DNA of 64,000 nucleotides from Vibrio sp. S17_S38 (GTDB taxonomy: Bacteria > Pseudomonadota > Gammaproteobacteria > Enterobacterales > Vibrionaceae), in NCBI RefSeq assembly GCF_014694375.1, contig NZ_JAAUWW010000007.1:103690-167689 (forward strand), in the 5' to 3' direction. Position numbers and translations under genes: made by a program. Below the pieces are notes generated by a model. The model did no database searches. It was not told the origin of the DNA and was given only the letters and a program-made list of their open reading frames with translations. Within the stretch, counting starts at the first letter, position 1. Every line of letters begins with the position of its first letter. This document shows positions 27,073 to 35,055 of this stretch, piece by piece.

Positions 27073-28514
27073 ACTCTTTACTTTGGATACGCCGAGATAT
27101 CCGCTTGCACGATAACCCGGCGTTATTTTCGCTGCTAAATCAGCAACCAGAAAAATCACTATTACCTCAAACAGAACACCATGATATACCAACATACGCA
27201 GTGTTCATTTCAACGCCACAGCAATGGCATCAACATCACTTCGCGCCAATCAAAGCCGATTTTTTACGTCGCCATCTTGATCTTTTTGCCAAGCAATTAG
27301 CGGAACTTGGCGTCTCGTTTATTCACCTAAAAGCGAATGATTTTAACGATCAAATCTCGGTGTTACGCGATTTTTGCCAACACCACCAAATTGAAAAAGT
27401 GTTCGCCAATCGAGAACCAGAACTTAATGAGATCAAACGCGACCAACAAGTGATGGGATCAGGTATTGATTTGCAACTGTTTGATTGTGATAGCATCGCG
27501 CCACTTGGCCGCATATTGAACAAGCAAGGGTTAATGTTTAAAACCTTTACTCCATTCAAAAAAGCTTGGCTCAATTACATTCGAGAAATAGGTGTTGAAA
27601 CGGCTTCTATTCCTGTGGTGAATTCTGATAAAAATAGCCCTCAGATCAATATTCCAACGCAAAAAGTTGAGTTTAATTATCCGCAAATTGATTCCAGCCG
27701 ATGGCCGCTCAGTGATAGCGTTATCCAACATGTCATCCCTGATTTTCTAGCCAATAAAGTAGGTGAATATTCACACCTTCGAGACATTCCATCGGTTAAA
27801 GGCACTTCCGGTTTATCGCCTTATCTTGCGATTGGTGCCATCAGCGCAAGACAATTAGCCGCGCAACTTATCGATCGCGATCCACAAGTTCTCTACCACT
27901 CCGATCATCCTGCATTTTCTTGGCTTAATGAACTCATATGGCGGGATTTTTATAAGCATCTACTGCATCATTTTCCTCGTTTAATCAAAGGCGATTGCTT
28001 TCAAACCAAGTACAACACCCTAATGTGGCGTAATGACTCTAATGATTTTAAAGCATGGTGCGATGGAAAAACTGGCTACCCAATTGTTGATGCTGCCATG
28101 CGACAACTGCGCCAAACCGGTTGGATGCATAATCGACTGCGTATGATAGTCGGCAGCTTTTTAACTAAACATTTATTAATCGATTGGCACTGGGGAGAAA
28201 CATTCTTTATGTCGAAATTAATTGATGGTGATTTCAGTGCTAACAATGGCGGCTGGCAATGGGTGGCAAGCACTGGATGTGATGCTCAACCTTACTTCCG
28301 TGTTTTTAATCCGATTCTACAAAGTGAGAAGTTTGATCCAAACGGTGATTTCATTCGTAAATATTTACCAGAGCTAGAAAACGTGCCGAATAAACAGATC
28401 CACTTTCCCCATGAATATTTACATAAAGAAGGGAAATCTGAGATGTATTGGCCACCATTGGTTGAACATAAATTTGCACGCGAGCGAGCGATTAATTTCT
28501 TTAAGCAGAACTAG
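27069..28514 (+). CDS. phrB: Deoxyribodipyrimidine (CPD) photolyase, class I
   Basis: Repairs UV-induced cyclobutane pyrimidine dimers using blue light with FADH-. The 481 residues match E. coli PhrB (472). The N-terminal antenna-binding domain is at 1-130 (LLWIRRDIRLHDNPAL), and the C-terminal FAD domain contains SGLSPYLAIGAISARQ, NELIWRDFYKHLL, RQTGWMHNRLRMIVGSFLTK and DGDFSANNGGWQW, which carries the Trp residues of the electron chain. The start is TTG at 27069, overlapping the preceding TGA stop (TTGA), so translation is coupled. The next in-frame ATGs are deep inside the protein, so TTG is the only start that keeps the conserved N-terminus. Confidence 0.95.
   Translation: MNSLLWIRRDIRLHDNPALFSLLNQQPEKSLLPQTEHHDIPTYAVFISTPQQWHQHHFAPIKADFLRRHLDLFAKQLAELGVSFIHLKANDFNDQISVLRDFCQHHQIEKVFANREPELNEIKRDQQVMGSGIDLQLFDCDSIAPLGRILNKQGLMFKTFTPFKKAWLNYIREIGVETASIPVVNSDKNSPQINIPTQKVEFNYPQIDSSRWPLSDSVIQHVIPDFLANKVGEYSHLRDIPSVKGTSGLSPYLAIGAISARQLAAQLIDRDPQVLYHSDHPAFSWLNELIWRDFYKHLLHHFPRLIKGDCFQTKYNTLMWRNDSNDFKAWCDGKTGYPIVDAAMRQLRQTGWMHNRLRMIVGSFLTKHLLIDWHWGETFFMSKLIDGDFSANNGGWQWVASTGCDAQPYFRVFNPILQSEKFDPNGDFIRKYLPELENVPNKQIHFPHEYLHKEGKSEMYWPPLVEHKFARERAINFFKQN
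28334..28363 (+). promoter_or_regulatory. Candidate internal ECF promoter within phrB
   Basis: TGATCC (28334-28339), 18 bp, TAAATA (28358-28363), in the same orientation as the operon and about 180 bp before the next gene. It lies in codons for the conserved photolyase sequence FDPNGDFIRKY, so it could be coincidence imposed by protein sequence. Confidence 0.35.
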
Positions 28515-28544
28515 TCTGGCAAACGAGCGATAAGGATACATTAA

Positions 28545-29048
28545 ATGACTGACGGATCAGACTTACACGCTACCCGAGCGCCATGGCTACAAAACTTCAT
28601 CACTATGTATGAAAACCTAGGCGAGCCAAAAAATGGATCTCCCAAAAATAACGCTCAGCAAACCGAGCCGCAAGATTTTACGTCTCTCTTGCACGTCTAC
28701 CACGCTGATGTTGAATTTATCGATCCCTTACATCATTTAAATGGTGTGTCCGCTTTAGTCGCCTACTTTCAAAATATGTATACCAATGTCGCAAGCTGCC
28801 AATTTGTTATCAACCATGTAATAGAGTCTGAAAACGAAGCGTCCATTTATTGGACCATGACTTACACCCATAAAAACCTCAATGGTAAGCAACCGATTGA
28901 GGTTGTTGGTCACTCTCACTTAAAACAACGAGAAGGCATGGTTGCCTATCACCGTGATTATCTTGATGTGGGCGCAATGGTCTATGAGCACATTCCTTTG
29001 CTGGGACGCGTGATTACCGCGATAAAAAATAGGGCAGGTAAGCTATGA
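28545..29048 (+). CDS. SnoaL/NTF2-like protein
   Basis: A 167-residue protein with an NTF2-like alpha+beta cone fold. Recognisable parts are the helix WLQNFITMYENL, then LLHVYHADVEFIDPLHHLNGVSAL and IYWTMTYTHKNL, and the tail VVGHSHLK...YHRDYLDVGAM. Families of this fold are small enzymes or carriers; no catalytic residue can be assigned with confidence. An insertion at about 27-45 is rich in Asn, Gln and Pro. AAGGA precedes the ATG. The stop overlaps the SDR start by 4 bp (ATGA). Confidence 0.8.
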   Translation: MTDGSDLHATRAPWLQNFITMYENLGEPKNGSPKNNAQQTEPQDFTSLLHVYHADVEFIDPLHHLNGVSALVAYFQNMYTNVASCQFVINHVIESENEASIYWTMTYTHKNLNGKQPIEVVGHSHLKQREGMVAYHRDYLDVGAMVYEHIPLLGRVITAIKNRAGKL

Positions 29049-29752
29049 AAATCATGATCACCGGAGCAACATCTGGCATAGGCAAAGCATTAACAATCCG
29101 CTACGCCAAGCAAGGGCATGATGTAATCGCTTGTGGCCGAAATGCAGACAAATTACAAACGCTCGTCGCTGAATATCCTACAATCGAGACTTTGTGCTTT
29201 GATTTAACCGACTATCACCATTATCCGATTTTAGCTCAGCAGATTGATTTGTTGATCTTAAATGCCGGAGATTGTCTCTACATCAACGATCCGCTTCATT
29301 TTGATGCCCAAGCCTTTGAGCAAACAATCAATCTTAATTTAATTTCTATCGGTTATTGCTTGCAAGCCTGGCTCAAAAACATGAACAAAGGTGGACGACT
29401 AGTGCTCGTTAGCTCTAGTGCTGGCTTACTGCCACTACCAAGGGCTGAAGGTTATGGCGCATCAAAAGCAGCGCTCACCTATTTGGCCAAAACTTTATCT
29501 TTAACCCTCAAGCCTCACCATATTTCTGTGTCAGTCGTGCAGCCGGGATTTATTGATACACCACTAACCGAGCGTAATAATTTCGCCATGCCCATGATGA
29601 TCACCAGTCAATCGGCAGCGCAACAAATCATCCAAGGCATTCACAAAGGAAAGACCGAAATTAATGTGCCTTTTGCTTTCGTATTGATGATGAAAGTATT
29701 TCGCTTTCTTCCCGATTTTATTTGGCGTTATTTAGCAGTAAGGATGACGTAA
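29045..29752 (+). CDS. Short-chain dehydrogenase/reductase
   Basis: A 235-residue classical SDR. The NAD(P) glycine motif TGATSGIG is at 6-13, NAG near 74-76, the catalytic Ser in VSSSAG, and YGASK (about 138-142) carries the Tyr and Lys. CGRN after the second strand suggests NADP(H) preference, an inference. The C-terminus (FVLMMKVFRFLPDFIWRYL) is hydrophobic and may associate with the membrane, in line with a lipid substrate. It overlaps both neighbours (4 bp upstream; 1 bp with the flavoprotein start). Confidence 0.9.
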   Translation: MKIMITGATSGIGKALTIRYAKQGHDVIACGRNADKLQTLVAEYPTIETLCFDLTDYHHYPILAQQIDLLILNAGDCLYINDPLHFDAQAFEQTINLNLISIGYCLQAWLKNMNKGGRLVLVSSSAGLLPLPRAEGYGASKAALTYLAKTLSLTLKPHHISVSVVQPGFIDTPLTERNNFAMPMMITSQSAAQQIIQGIHKGKTEINVPFAFVLMMKVFRFLPDFIWRYLAVRMT

Positions 29753-31071
29753 TGAAAAAAATTGCCATCGTGGGTTCTGGGATCTCTGGTTTAACTTGCG
29801 CTTATTTACTCGATAATTATCGCTCTGGCGAGAAGTTCGATGTGACTGTGTTTGAAAAAAATGACTATGTGGGCGGGCATACTGCCACTGTTGATATTAC
29901 TCACAACGGTCAACCCCATTCAATTGACACCGGATTCATCGTCTTTAATGATCGTACTTATCCTAACTTCAACAAGTTATTAGACAAACTTGGGGTTAAA
30001 AAGCGCGATACTGAAATGAGCTTTAGCGTACATAACTGCGCTACTGGGTTTGAATACAATGGGCATGGAATTAACTCATTATTTGCGCAGCGTCGTAATA
30101 TTTTTCGTCCTCGTTTTTGGCGTTTGATCTTAGAAATCATCAAATTTAATAAGATGTGTAAATCGCTGTTCCACCGTCAAGAAATTGATGATGCCTTAAC
30201 GCTGGGCGATTTTTTACACGCCAATGGCTTCTCTGCTTTTTTTGCCGAACATTATATTTTACCCATGGGAGCGGCAATTTGGTCCACCAGCTTAAACGAG
30301 ATGAAAGCGTTCGAACTTAAATTTTTCATTCAGTTTTTTTACCATCATGGGCTACTCAATATCAGCGATCGACCTCAATGGCATGTGGTTTCCGGTGGTT
30401 CGAGATCTTATGTTGATGCGATATTGTCTCGCTTAAATAAACCGATTCTAACCCAAAGTGATATTCAATCCGTCACACGACATCACGGCCATGTTTCGAT
30501 TCAATTAGCTTCGAAAACACCCAATGGCTCAGAGCAAACCTTAACCTTTGATGAGGTGATTTTCGCCTGCCATTCAGATCAAGCACTCGCATTATTAGCT
30601 GATGCTACTGAAGATGAAAGCGCAGTGCTGGGTAACATTCCTTATAGCCGCAATGAAGTGGTTTTACACACCGATACTTCGTTGCTGCCAAAACGAAAAT
30701 TGGCATGGGCAAGCTGGAACTATTTACTTGGTGATAAGGCGGTCAACAATAGTGATACCAGCACCGACTCAGCCTCTCGCCCTGCTTGCGTCACCTACAA
30801 CATGAACATTTTACAAGGGATTGAAAGCGCCTCGACCTTTTGTGTCACCTTAAACCAAACCGACAGCATTGATGCCAGTAAAGTCATCCAAAAATTTGTT
30901 TATCATCATCCGGTACTCAATAGCACCAGTGTCGCGGCGCAAAAACAACGCACATTGATTTCAGGAAAAAATCGTACTCATTTTGTCGGTGCTTATTGGT
31001 ATAGCGGCTTTCATGAAGATGGCGTGCGCAGCGCACTCGATGTGACTCAGCATTTTGGCGTGTCACTATGA
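29752..31071 (+). CDS. FAD-dependent amine-oxidase-like oxidoreductase (COG2907 type)
   Basis: A 439-residue flavoprotein. The dinucleotide motif IVGSGISGLTCAYLL starts at residue 5, followed by VFEKNDYVGGHTATV, typical of the flavin amine oxidase/phytoene desaturase superfamily; HFVGAYWYSGFHEDGVRSAL near the C-terminus is the conserved FAD-contacting end. Family members are regularly found beside DUF1365 and Cfa-like methyltransferase genes. A role in desaturating or oxidising fatty-acyl chains is inferred. An insertion near 335-345 is rich in Ser, Asp and Thr. The ATG overlaps the SDR stop (TAATG). Confidence 0.88.
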   Translation: MKKIAIVGSGISGLTCAYLLDNYRSGEKFDVTVFEKNDYVGGHTATVDITHNGQPHSIDTGFIVFNDRTYPNFNKLLDKLGVKKRDTEMSFSVHNCATGFEYNGHGINSLFAQRRNIFRPRFWRLILEIIKFNKMCKSLFHRQEIDDALTLGDFLHANGFSAFFAEHYILPMGAAIWSTSLNEMKAFELKFFIQFFYHHGLLNISDRPQWHVVSGGSRSYVDAILSRLNKPILTQSDIQSVTRHHGHVSIQLASKTPNGSEQTLTFDEVIFACHSDQALALLADATEDESAVLGNIPYSRNEVVLHTDTSLLPKRKLAWASWNYLLGDKAVNNSDTSTDSASRPACVTYNMNILQGIESASTFCVTLNQTDSIDASKVIQKFVYHHPVLNSTSVAAQKQRTLISGKNRTHFVGAYWYSGFHEDGVRSALDVTQHFGVSL

Positions 31072-31892
31072 TCACGCACTCCAATCAACTCACCCACAAT
31101 AGCGGCATTTATGCGGGCAATGTTCGTCATCGCCGCTTTGGTGATATTCCTCATCAATTTAATTACGCGCTTTATATGATGGGCATTGATCTTGATGAGC
31201 TTCCCCAACTCACGCAAAAAAGCTGGTTGTTTGGGGAGAGTTGGTTTAATCCGATCCGATTTTGTGAAGACGATTATATAAACCAAGATAACAAAAAAAC
31301 AGATGAGCTGAAAAAAAATGGACGTCAACATGATCCGGTCTCGCTCAAACAACGTATTGATTTAAAAGTGCAATCGTTAGGCGGTAATTGGAACAGTGAA
31401 AATAGAGTAATGATGTTGGCACAATGCCGTTGCTTGGGATTGTATTTTAGTCCAGTGAATTTCTATTTTTGCTATGACCAACAAGACCAATGCCAATGGA
31501 TGTTAGCTGAGGTGAGCAATACGCCTTGGAGAGAACGCCATTATTATTTGGTTAACCCAAATGAACCAACGATAACCAAAAAGGCATTTCATGTGTCACC
31601 GTTTATGACCTTAAATATGAATTATCACTGGAAAGTCGCCGCGCCAGACAGCCACACCTTGATTCATATTGAAAACCATAAGCAAGATAATGAACGACAA
31701 CAAAATAACCAAAGCAAAATATTCGATGCAACACTGGCATTAAAGAAACAACCATTTACGGCGGGCCAATTGCTTAAAACGGTTGCTAGTACACCGACAA
31801 TGACACTGAAAGTTGTCGCGGGCATTTACTGGCAAGCATTAAAACTGTTTATCAAGAAAGTACCGTTTGTTGGTCATCCAGATACGAAATAA
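31068..31892 (+). CDS. DUF1365 protein
   Basis: A 274-residue protein of the DUF1365 family, which has no established biochemical function. Conserved parts seen: IYAGNVRHRRFGDIPHQFNY at the N-terminus, YMMGIDLDEL, CRCLGLYFSPVNFYFCYD and HVSPFMTLNMNYHW. It contains two hydrophilic insertions (about 68-85 and 205-220). It overlaps the flavoprotein by 4 bp and is followed after 30 bp by the Cfa-like methyltransferase, the usual triad for this family. A candidate ECF promoter lies inside the gene. Confidence 0.88.
   Translation: MITHSNQLTHNSGIYAGNVRHRRFGDIPHQFNYALYMMGIDLDELPQLTQKSWLFGESWFNPIRFCEDDYINQDNKKTDELKKNGRQHDPVSLKQRIDLKVQSLGGNWNSENRVMMLAQCRCLGLYFSPVNFYFCYDQQDQCQWMLAEVSNTPWRERHYYLVNPNEPTITKKAFHVSPFMTLNMNYHWKVAAPDSHTLIHIENHKQDNERQQNNQSKIFDATLALKKQPFTAGQLLKTVASTPTMTLKVVAGIYWQALKLFIKKVPFVGHPDTK
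31331..31360 (+). promoter_or_regulatory. Candidate internal ECF promoter within the DUF1365 gene
   Basis: TGATCC (31331-31336), 18 bp, TATTGA (31355-31360), same strand as the operon, about 560 bp before the Cfa-like gene. The underlying codons fall in a variable, poorly conserved part of the protein, so protein constraint does not explain the match. Confidence 0.45.
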
Positions 31893-31922
31893 AAACAAAA
31901 ATAAATTCAAAATGAGGTTGAT

Positions 31923-33203
31923 ATGGAACAGTTAGCCAAACAAGACAACACGCTCGATACAGAAAAATCCGCGGTATCATCCAATACAAAAAACAAATAT
32001 CGCGATGTGATTTTTGCCATATTAACTCATTTAAATGATAGCCAAATTACAATAGTTGAAGGTAAACATCACCGTGTTTTTGGTTACGATTCAGCCCCAC
32101 TGAAAGCGCAAATTACTGTCCATGATAGTAGCTTTTTTAAAGATATGATCTTTAAAGGCAGTATTGGCGCCGCCGAAGCCTATCTAGAAGGAAAATGGAG
32201 CAGCCCAAACTTGACGGCTCTCATTCAAGTCATGGCGCGTAATCAACCTCAACTCGATAAAATTGAAAGCAAAACTCGCTGGATAAGCTCAATTAAAAAC
32301 TGGTGGCTAAAGCGTCAAAACTTAAATAGTGAAACCGGATCTAAACGTAATATTCTTGCGCATTACGATATTGGTAATGAGTTGTATCAACGTTTTCTTG
32401 ATCCTTCGATGCTGTATTCATCGGCTATCTACAGCCAAGATGCGACGAGTTTGGCCTCCGCTCAACAAAATAAAATGCACCTTATTTGTCAAAGGCTTGA
32501 GCTGCAACCCAGCGATCGCGTGATTGAAATTGGTACAGGCTGGGGCGGGCTTGCGATTTATATGGCGCAACATATCGGTTGTCATGTCACCACTACCACC
32601 ATTTCTGATGCTCAGTTTGACTATGCCCAGCAACAAGTGAAGCAACTCGGATTAGAAGATAACATCACCTTGTTGAAAAACGATTATCGCTTACTTGAAG
32701 GTCAATACGATAAATTGGTATCAATTGAAATGATTGAAGCAGTCGGACATGAATATTTATCCACCTTCTTTACCCAATGCTCTCAACTGCTGAAACCCAG
32801 CGGAAAAATGTTACTGCAATCGATCACCATTGCCGACAGTCGTTACGATCAATATCGCCAGAATATCGACTTTATCCAAAAATATATTTTCCCTGGTGGC
32901 TGCTTACCGTCGATTGCCGAAATGAGTAAGCATATCGCCAACAGCACCGATATGGTGATCGATGAAATCCAAGATATTGGTTTGCACTACGCCAGAACGT
33001 TGAATGATTGGCATCAAGCCTTTGATAAAAATTGGTCGGAGCTAAAATCATTAGGCTATACAGAAGATTTCAAACGTTTATGGCAGTTTTATTTATGCTA
33101 TTGCGAAGGCGCGTTTATGGAACGAGTGATCAGTACGCATCACATCATGGCAAGAAAACCCCGTTATTTAAGCCCAGATAATGCGTCAATTTTGGATTAT
33201 TAA
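31923..33203 (+). CDS. cfa: Cyclopropane-fatty-acid synthase-like methyltransferase
   Basis: A 426-residue SAM-dependent methyltransferase acting on unsaturated phospholipid acyl chains. An N-terminal lipid-binding domain (about 25-110) precedes the AHYDIGNELYQRFLD block (146-160), SAM motif VIEIGTGWGG (200-209), EAVGHE (272-277) and YCEGAF with Cys394, matching Cfa enzymes. In the Rhodobacter RpoE-ChrR regulon, Cfa-like genes are core targets and one makes methylated or furan fatty acids rather than cyclopropanes, so the product here is uncertain. GAGG lies before the ATG. It overlaps the next gene by 23 bp. Confidence 0.9.
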   Translation: MEQLAKQDNTLDTEKSAVSSNTKNKYRDVIFAILTHLNDSQITIVEGKHHRVFGYDSAPLKAQITVHDSSFFKDMIFKGSIGAAEAYLEGKWSSPNLTALIQVMARNQPQLDKIESKTRWISSIKNWWLKRQNLNSETGSKRNILAHYDIGNELYQRFLDPSMLYSSAIYSQDATSLASAQQNKMHLICQRLELQPSDRVIEIGTGWGGLAIYMAQHIGCHVTTTTISDAQFDYAQQQVKQLGLEDNITLLKNDYRLLEGQYDKLVSIEMIEAVGHEYLSTFFTQCSQLLKPSGKMLLQSITIADSRYDQYRQNIDFIQKYIFPGGCLPSIAEMSKHIANSTDMVIDEIQDIGLHYARTLNDWHQAFDKNWSELKSLGYTEDFKRLWQFYLCYCEGAFMERVISTHHIMARKPRYLSPDNASILDY

Positions 33204-33693
33204 TTTTGCCTTGTTCCAATTAAGTTGGTTTTGCGCAGCCTTTTATACCGCCGAGGCCGCTTATTGGATCACTGCGATATTAATTATGCATTTTTGTTTT
33301 TCACCCCAAAAATTAGCCGATGTAAAAGTACTGGCATTACTGATACCCGCGGTTGCTATCGACAGCTTACATATTGCGCTGGGTACGTTTTCAACTCACT
33401 CAGGTGGTTTTCCTTTGTGGCTTGGATTGTTGTGGGCAATGCTGCTGATAAGCCTTAATCACAGTTTGCATTGGCTGGTTAGCCAATCGTTATGGTTAAT
33501 ATCCTTGTTGGGCGCAATTTCTGGAACGGCAAGTTACTTAGCTGGAATAAAAGCAGGTGCCATGCAAACCACTTGGTCTTACCCAGTATTGATCATGCTT
33601 CTGTCTCTATCTTGGGCGGTGTTATTACCACTTCTAGCAATGATCTACCGCAAACTCAATCCGCTCGCCATTCATATAAAAAAAGGCATATAA
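33181..33693 (+). CDS. DUF2878 membrane protein
   Basis: A 170-residue integral membrane protein with about five or six hydrophobic segments, fitting DUF2878. Visible segments: FWIINFALFQLSWFCAAFY, AAYWITAILIMHF, LLIPAVAIDSLHIALG, LWLGLLWAMLLISL, ISLLGAISGTASYLAGI and VLIMLLSLSWAVLLPLLAMI. Function is unknown. The start lies inside the end of the Cfa-like gene, so translation is coupled. Confidence 0.8.
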   Translation: MRQFWIINFALFQLSWFCAAFYTAEAAYWITAILIMHFCFSPQKLADVKVLALLIPAVAIDSLHIALGTFSTHSGGFPLWLGLLWAMLLISLNHSLHWLVSQSLWLISLLGAISGTASYLAGIKAGAMQTTWSYPVLIMLLSLSWAVLLPLLAMIYRKLNPLAIHIKKGI

Positions 33694-33745
33694 AAAAGGC
33701 ATATGAAAAATAAGCCATTTAAAACCACCAACGATTGGAGTCATT

Positions 33746-34345
33746 ATGAGTAAAGCTTGGTTATTATTCTTATTCAGCTTCTCGGTCTCGGCTGCAACCG
33801 CCGCACCTTTTAATATCGACAAACTCAACAAGCTTGGCGAAGGCAACATGCAATATCTCTTTTGGGATTTATACCATGCTGAATTGTTTCGCAGTCCACA
33901 GAATGCCCAAGGTTCAAGTAATCAATCTTCTAATAACCAATCATCAAACGACCAGTCTTTGCAAAGCCAGTCCTTAAAAAATAAGCCATCGCACCTTAAT
34001 TCATCGCACAATACAACCGCACTACGGTTAACCTATCTCAAATCCATCTCTAAAAATGACTTACTTAAAGCAACCCAAGATCAGTGGCAACACTTAGGTT
34101 TACCACCGACACAAACCTCTGCTTGGCTTGATGAATTAAGTGCTATTTGGCCCAATGTAAAATCGGGCGATCAGCTCACTTTATTCATCACACCCCAGAG
34201 AACAAGCCAGTTTTATCTTGCTAACCATTTGATAGGCACTATCAACGACCCTTATTTTGGCGATGCTTTCTTAGATATTTGGCTGTCTAAAAACACCTCA
34301 GAACCTAAATTACGTAAGCAATTATTAGGTGTTGATAAAGATTAA
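33746..34345 (+). CDS. Periplasmic chalcone-isomerase-like protein
   Basis: A 199-residue secreted protein. A Sec signal peptide (WLLFLFSFSVSAATAA, cleavage near residue 20) is followed by a domain like the bacterial chalcone-isomerase-like family: LYHAELFR, then LRLTYLKSISKNDLLKATQDQW, LTLFITPQRTSQFYL and DAFLDIWLSKNTSEPKLRKQLLG. Between them lies an unusual Ser/Asn/Gln-rich stretch (about 52-92) built from repeats of SSNNQS and SLQSQS type. Plant-like isomerase activity is not expected; fatty-acid binding is a known property of the fold. The gap to the previous gene is 52 bp. Confidence 0.8.
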   Translation: MSKAWLLFLFSFSVSAATAAPFNIDKLNKLGEGNMQYLFWDLYHAELFRSPQNAQGSSNQSSNNQSSNDQSLQSQSLKNKPSHLNSSHNTTALRLTYLKSISKNDLLKATQDQWQHLGLPPTQTSAWLDELSAIWPNVKSGDQLTLFITPQRTSQFYLANHLIGTINDPYFGDAFLDIWLSKNTSEPKLRKQLLGVDKD

Positions 34346-34408
34346 CTAGGCTCAGTTTGGATTGAGTCAAACATTGTTGGCTAACTTCAATATGGAAAAG
34401 GATTCACC

Positions 34409-34927
34409 ATGAAAATCATCATTTTATTATTCTCTATTTTACTAAGCGGATGCAGCCCAACGGCATTAGAGCAATACGCCAACACCACGCCCGAGCTCAA
34501 GCTTGAACAGTTTTTTGATGGCAAATTAAAAGCTTATGGCATGGTACTCGATCGTTCTGGTAACGTAACTCGCCGCTTTAAAGTCGATTTAGTCGGTAAA
34601 TGGAATGGCAACAAAGGTGAACTACATGAATGGTTTGAATTTGATGATGGCGAGAAATCGACTCGAATCTGGTACTTAGAAAAACGCTCCGATAACCAAT
34701 ATCAAGGTCACGCCAGTGATGTCATCGGCACAGCCAAAGGCTCGACTAATGGTTCCGCACTATATTGGAAATATGACATGGATATAGAATCGAAAGGCAC
34801 AACCTATCAACTCACCCTTGATGATTGGATGTACTTAATGGATGAAAAGCGTCTATTCAATAAAACCGAAATGACCAAGTTCGGCATCCGTGTTGGCAGC
34901 TTGATTCTTTATATTGAGAAAATTTAG
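34409..34927 (+). CDS. DUF3833 lipoprotein
   Basis: A 172-residue predicted lipoprotein: signal with lipobox LLSGC (Cys15), then LEQFFDGKLKAYGMVLDRSG, RRFKVDLVGKW and YWKYDMDI, the DUF3833 pattern. Function is unknown. Ser at +2 after the lipid-bearing Cys favours outer-membrane sorting. It is the last gene of the block; members of this family often accompany the ChrR, Cfa and DUF2878 group. AAAGGA precedes the ATG. Confidence 0.83.
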   Translation: MKIIILLFSILLSGCSPTALEQYANTTPELKLEQFFDGKLKAYGMVLDRSGNVTRRFKVDLVGKWNGNKGELHEWFEFDDGEKSTRIWYLEKRSDNQYQGHASDVIGTAKGSTNGSALYWKYDMDIESKGTTYQLTLDDWMYLMDEKRLFNKTEMTKFGIRVGSLILYIEKI

Positions 34928-35055
34928 GGTAATTTATCTCTATAGGCAATTGGAAGCTTTTATATATGATTCCATAACATTGAAATAAAATCTAACCACG
35001 CTCAGTCATGTAGCTTGGAAACCTAATATTCGTAATAAAAGGAATGATTTAATGC

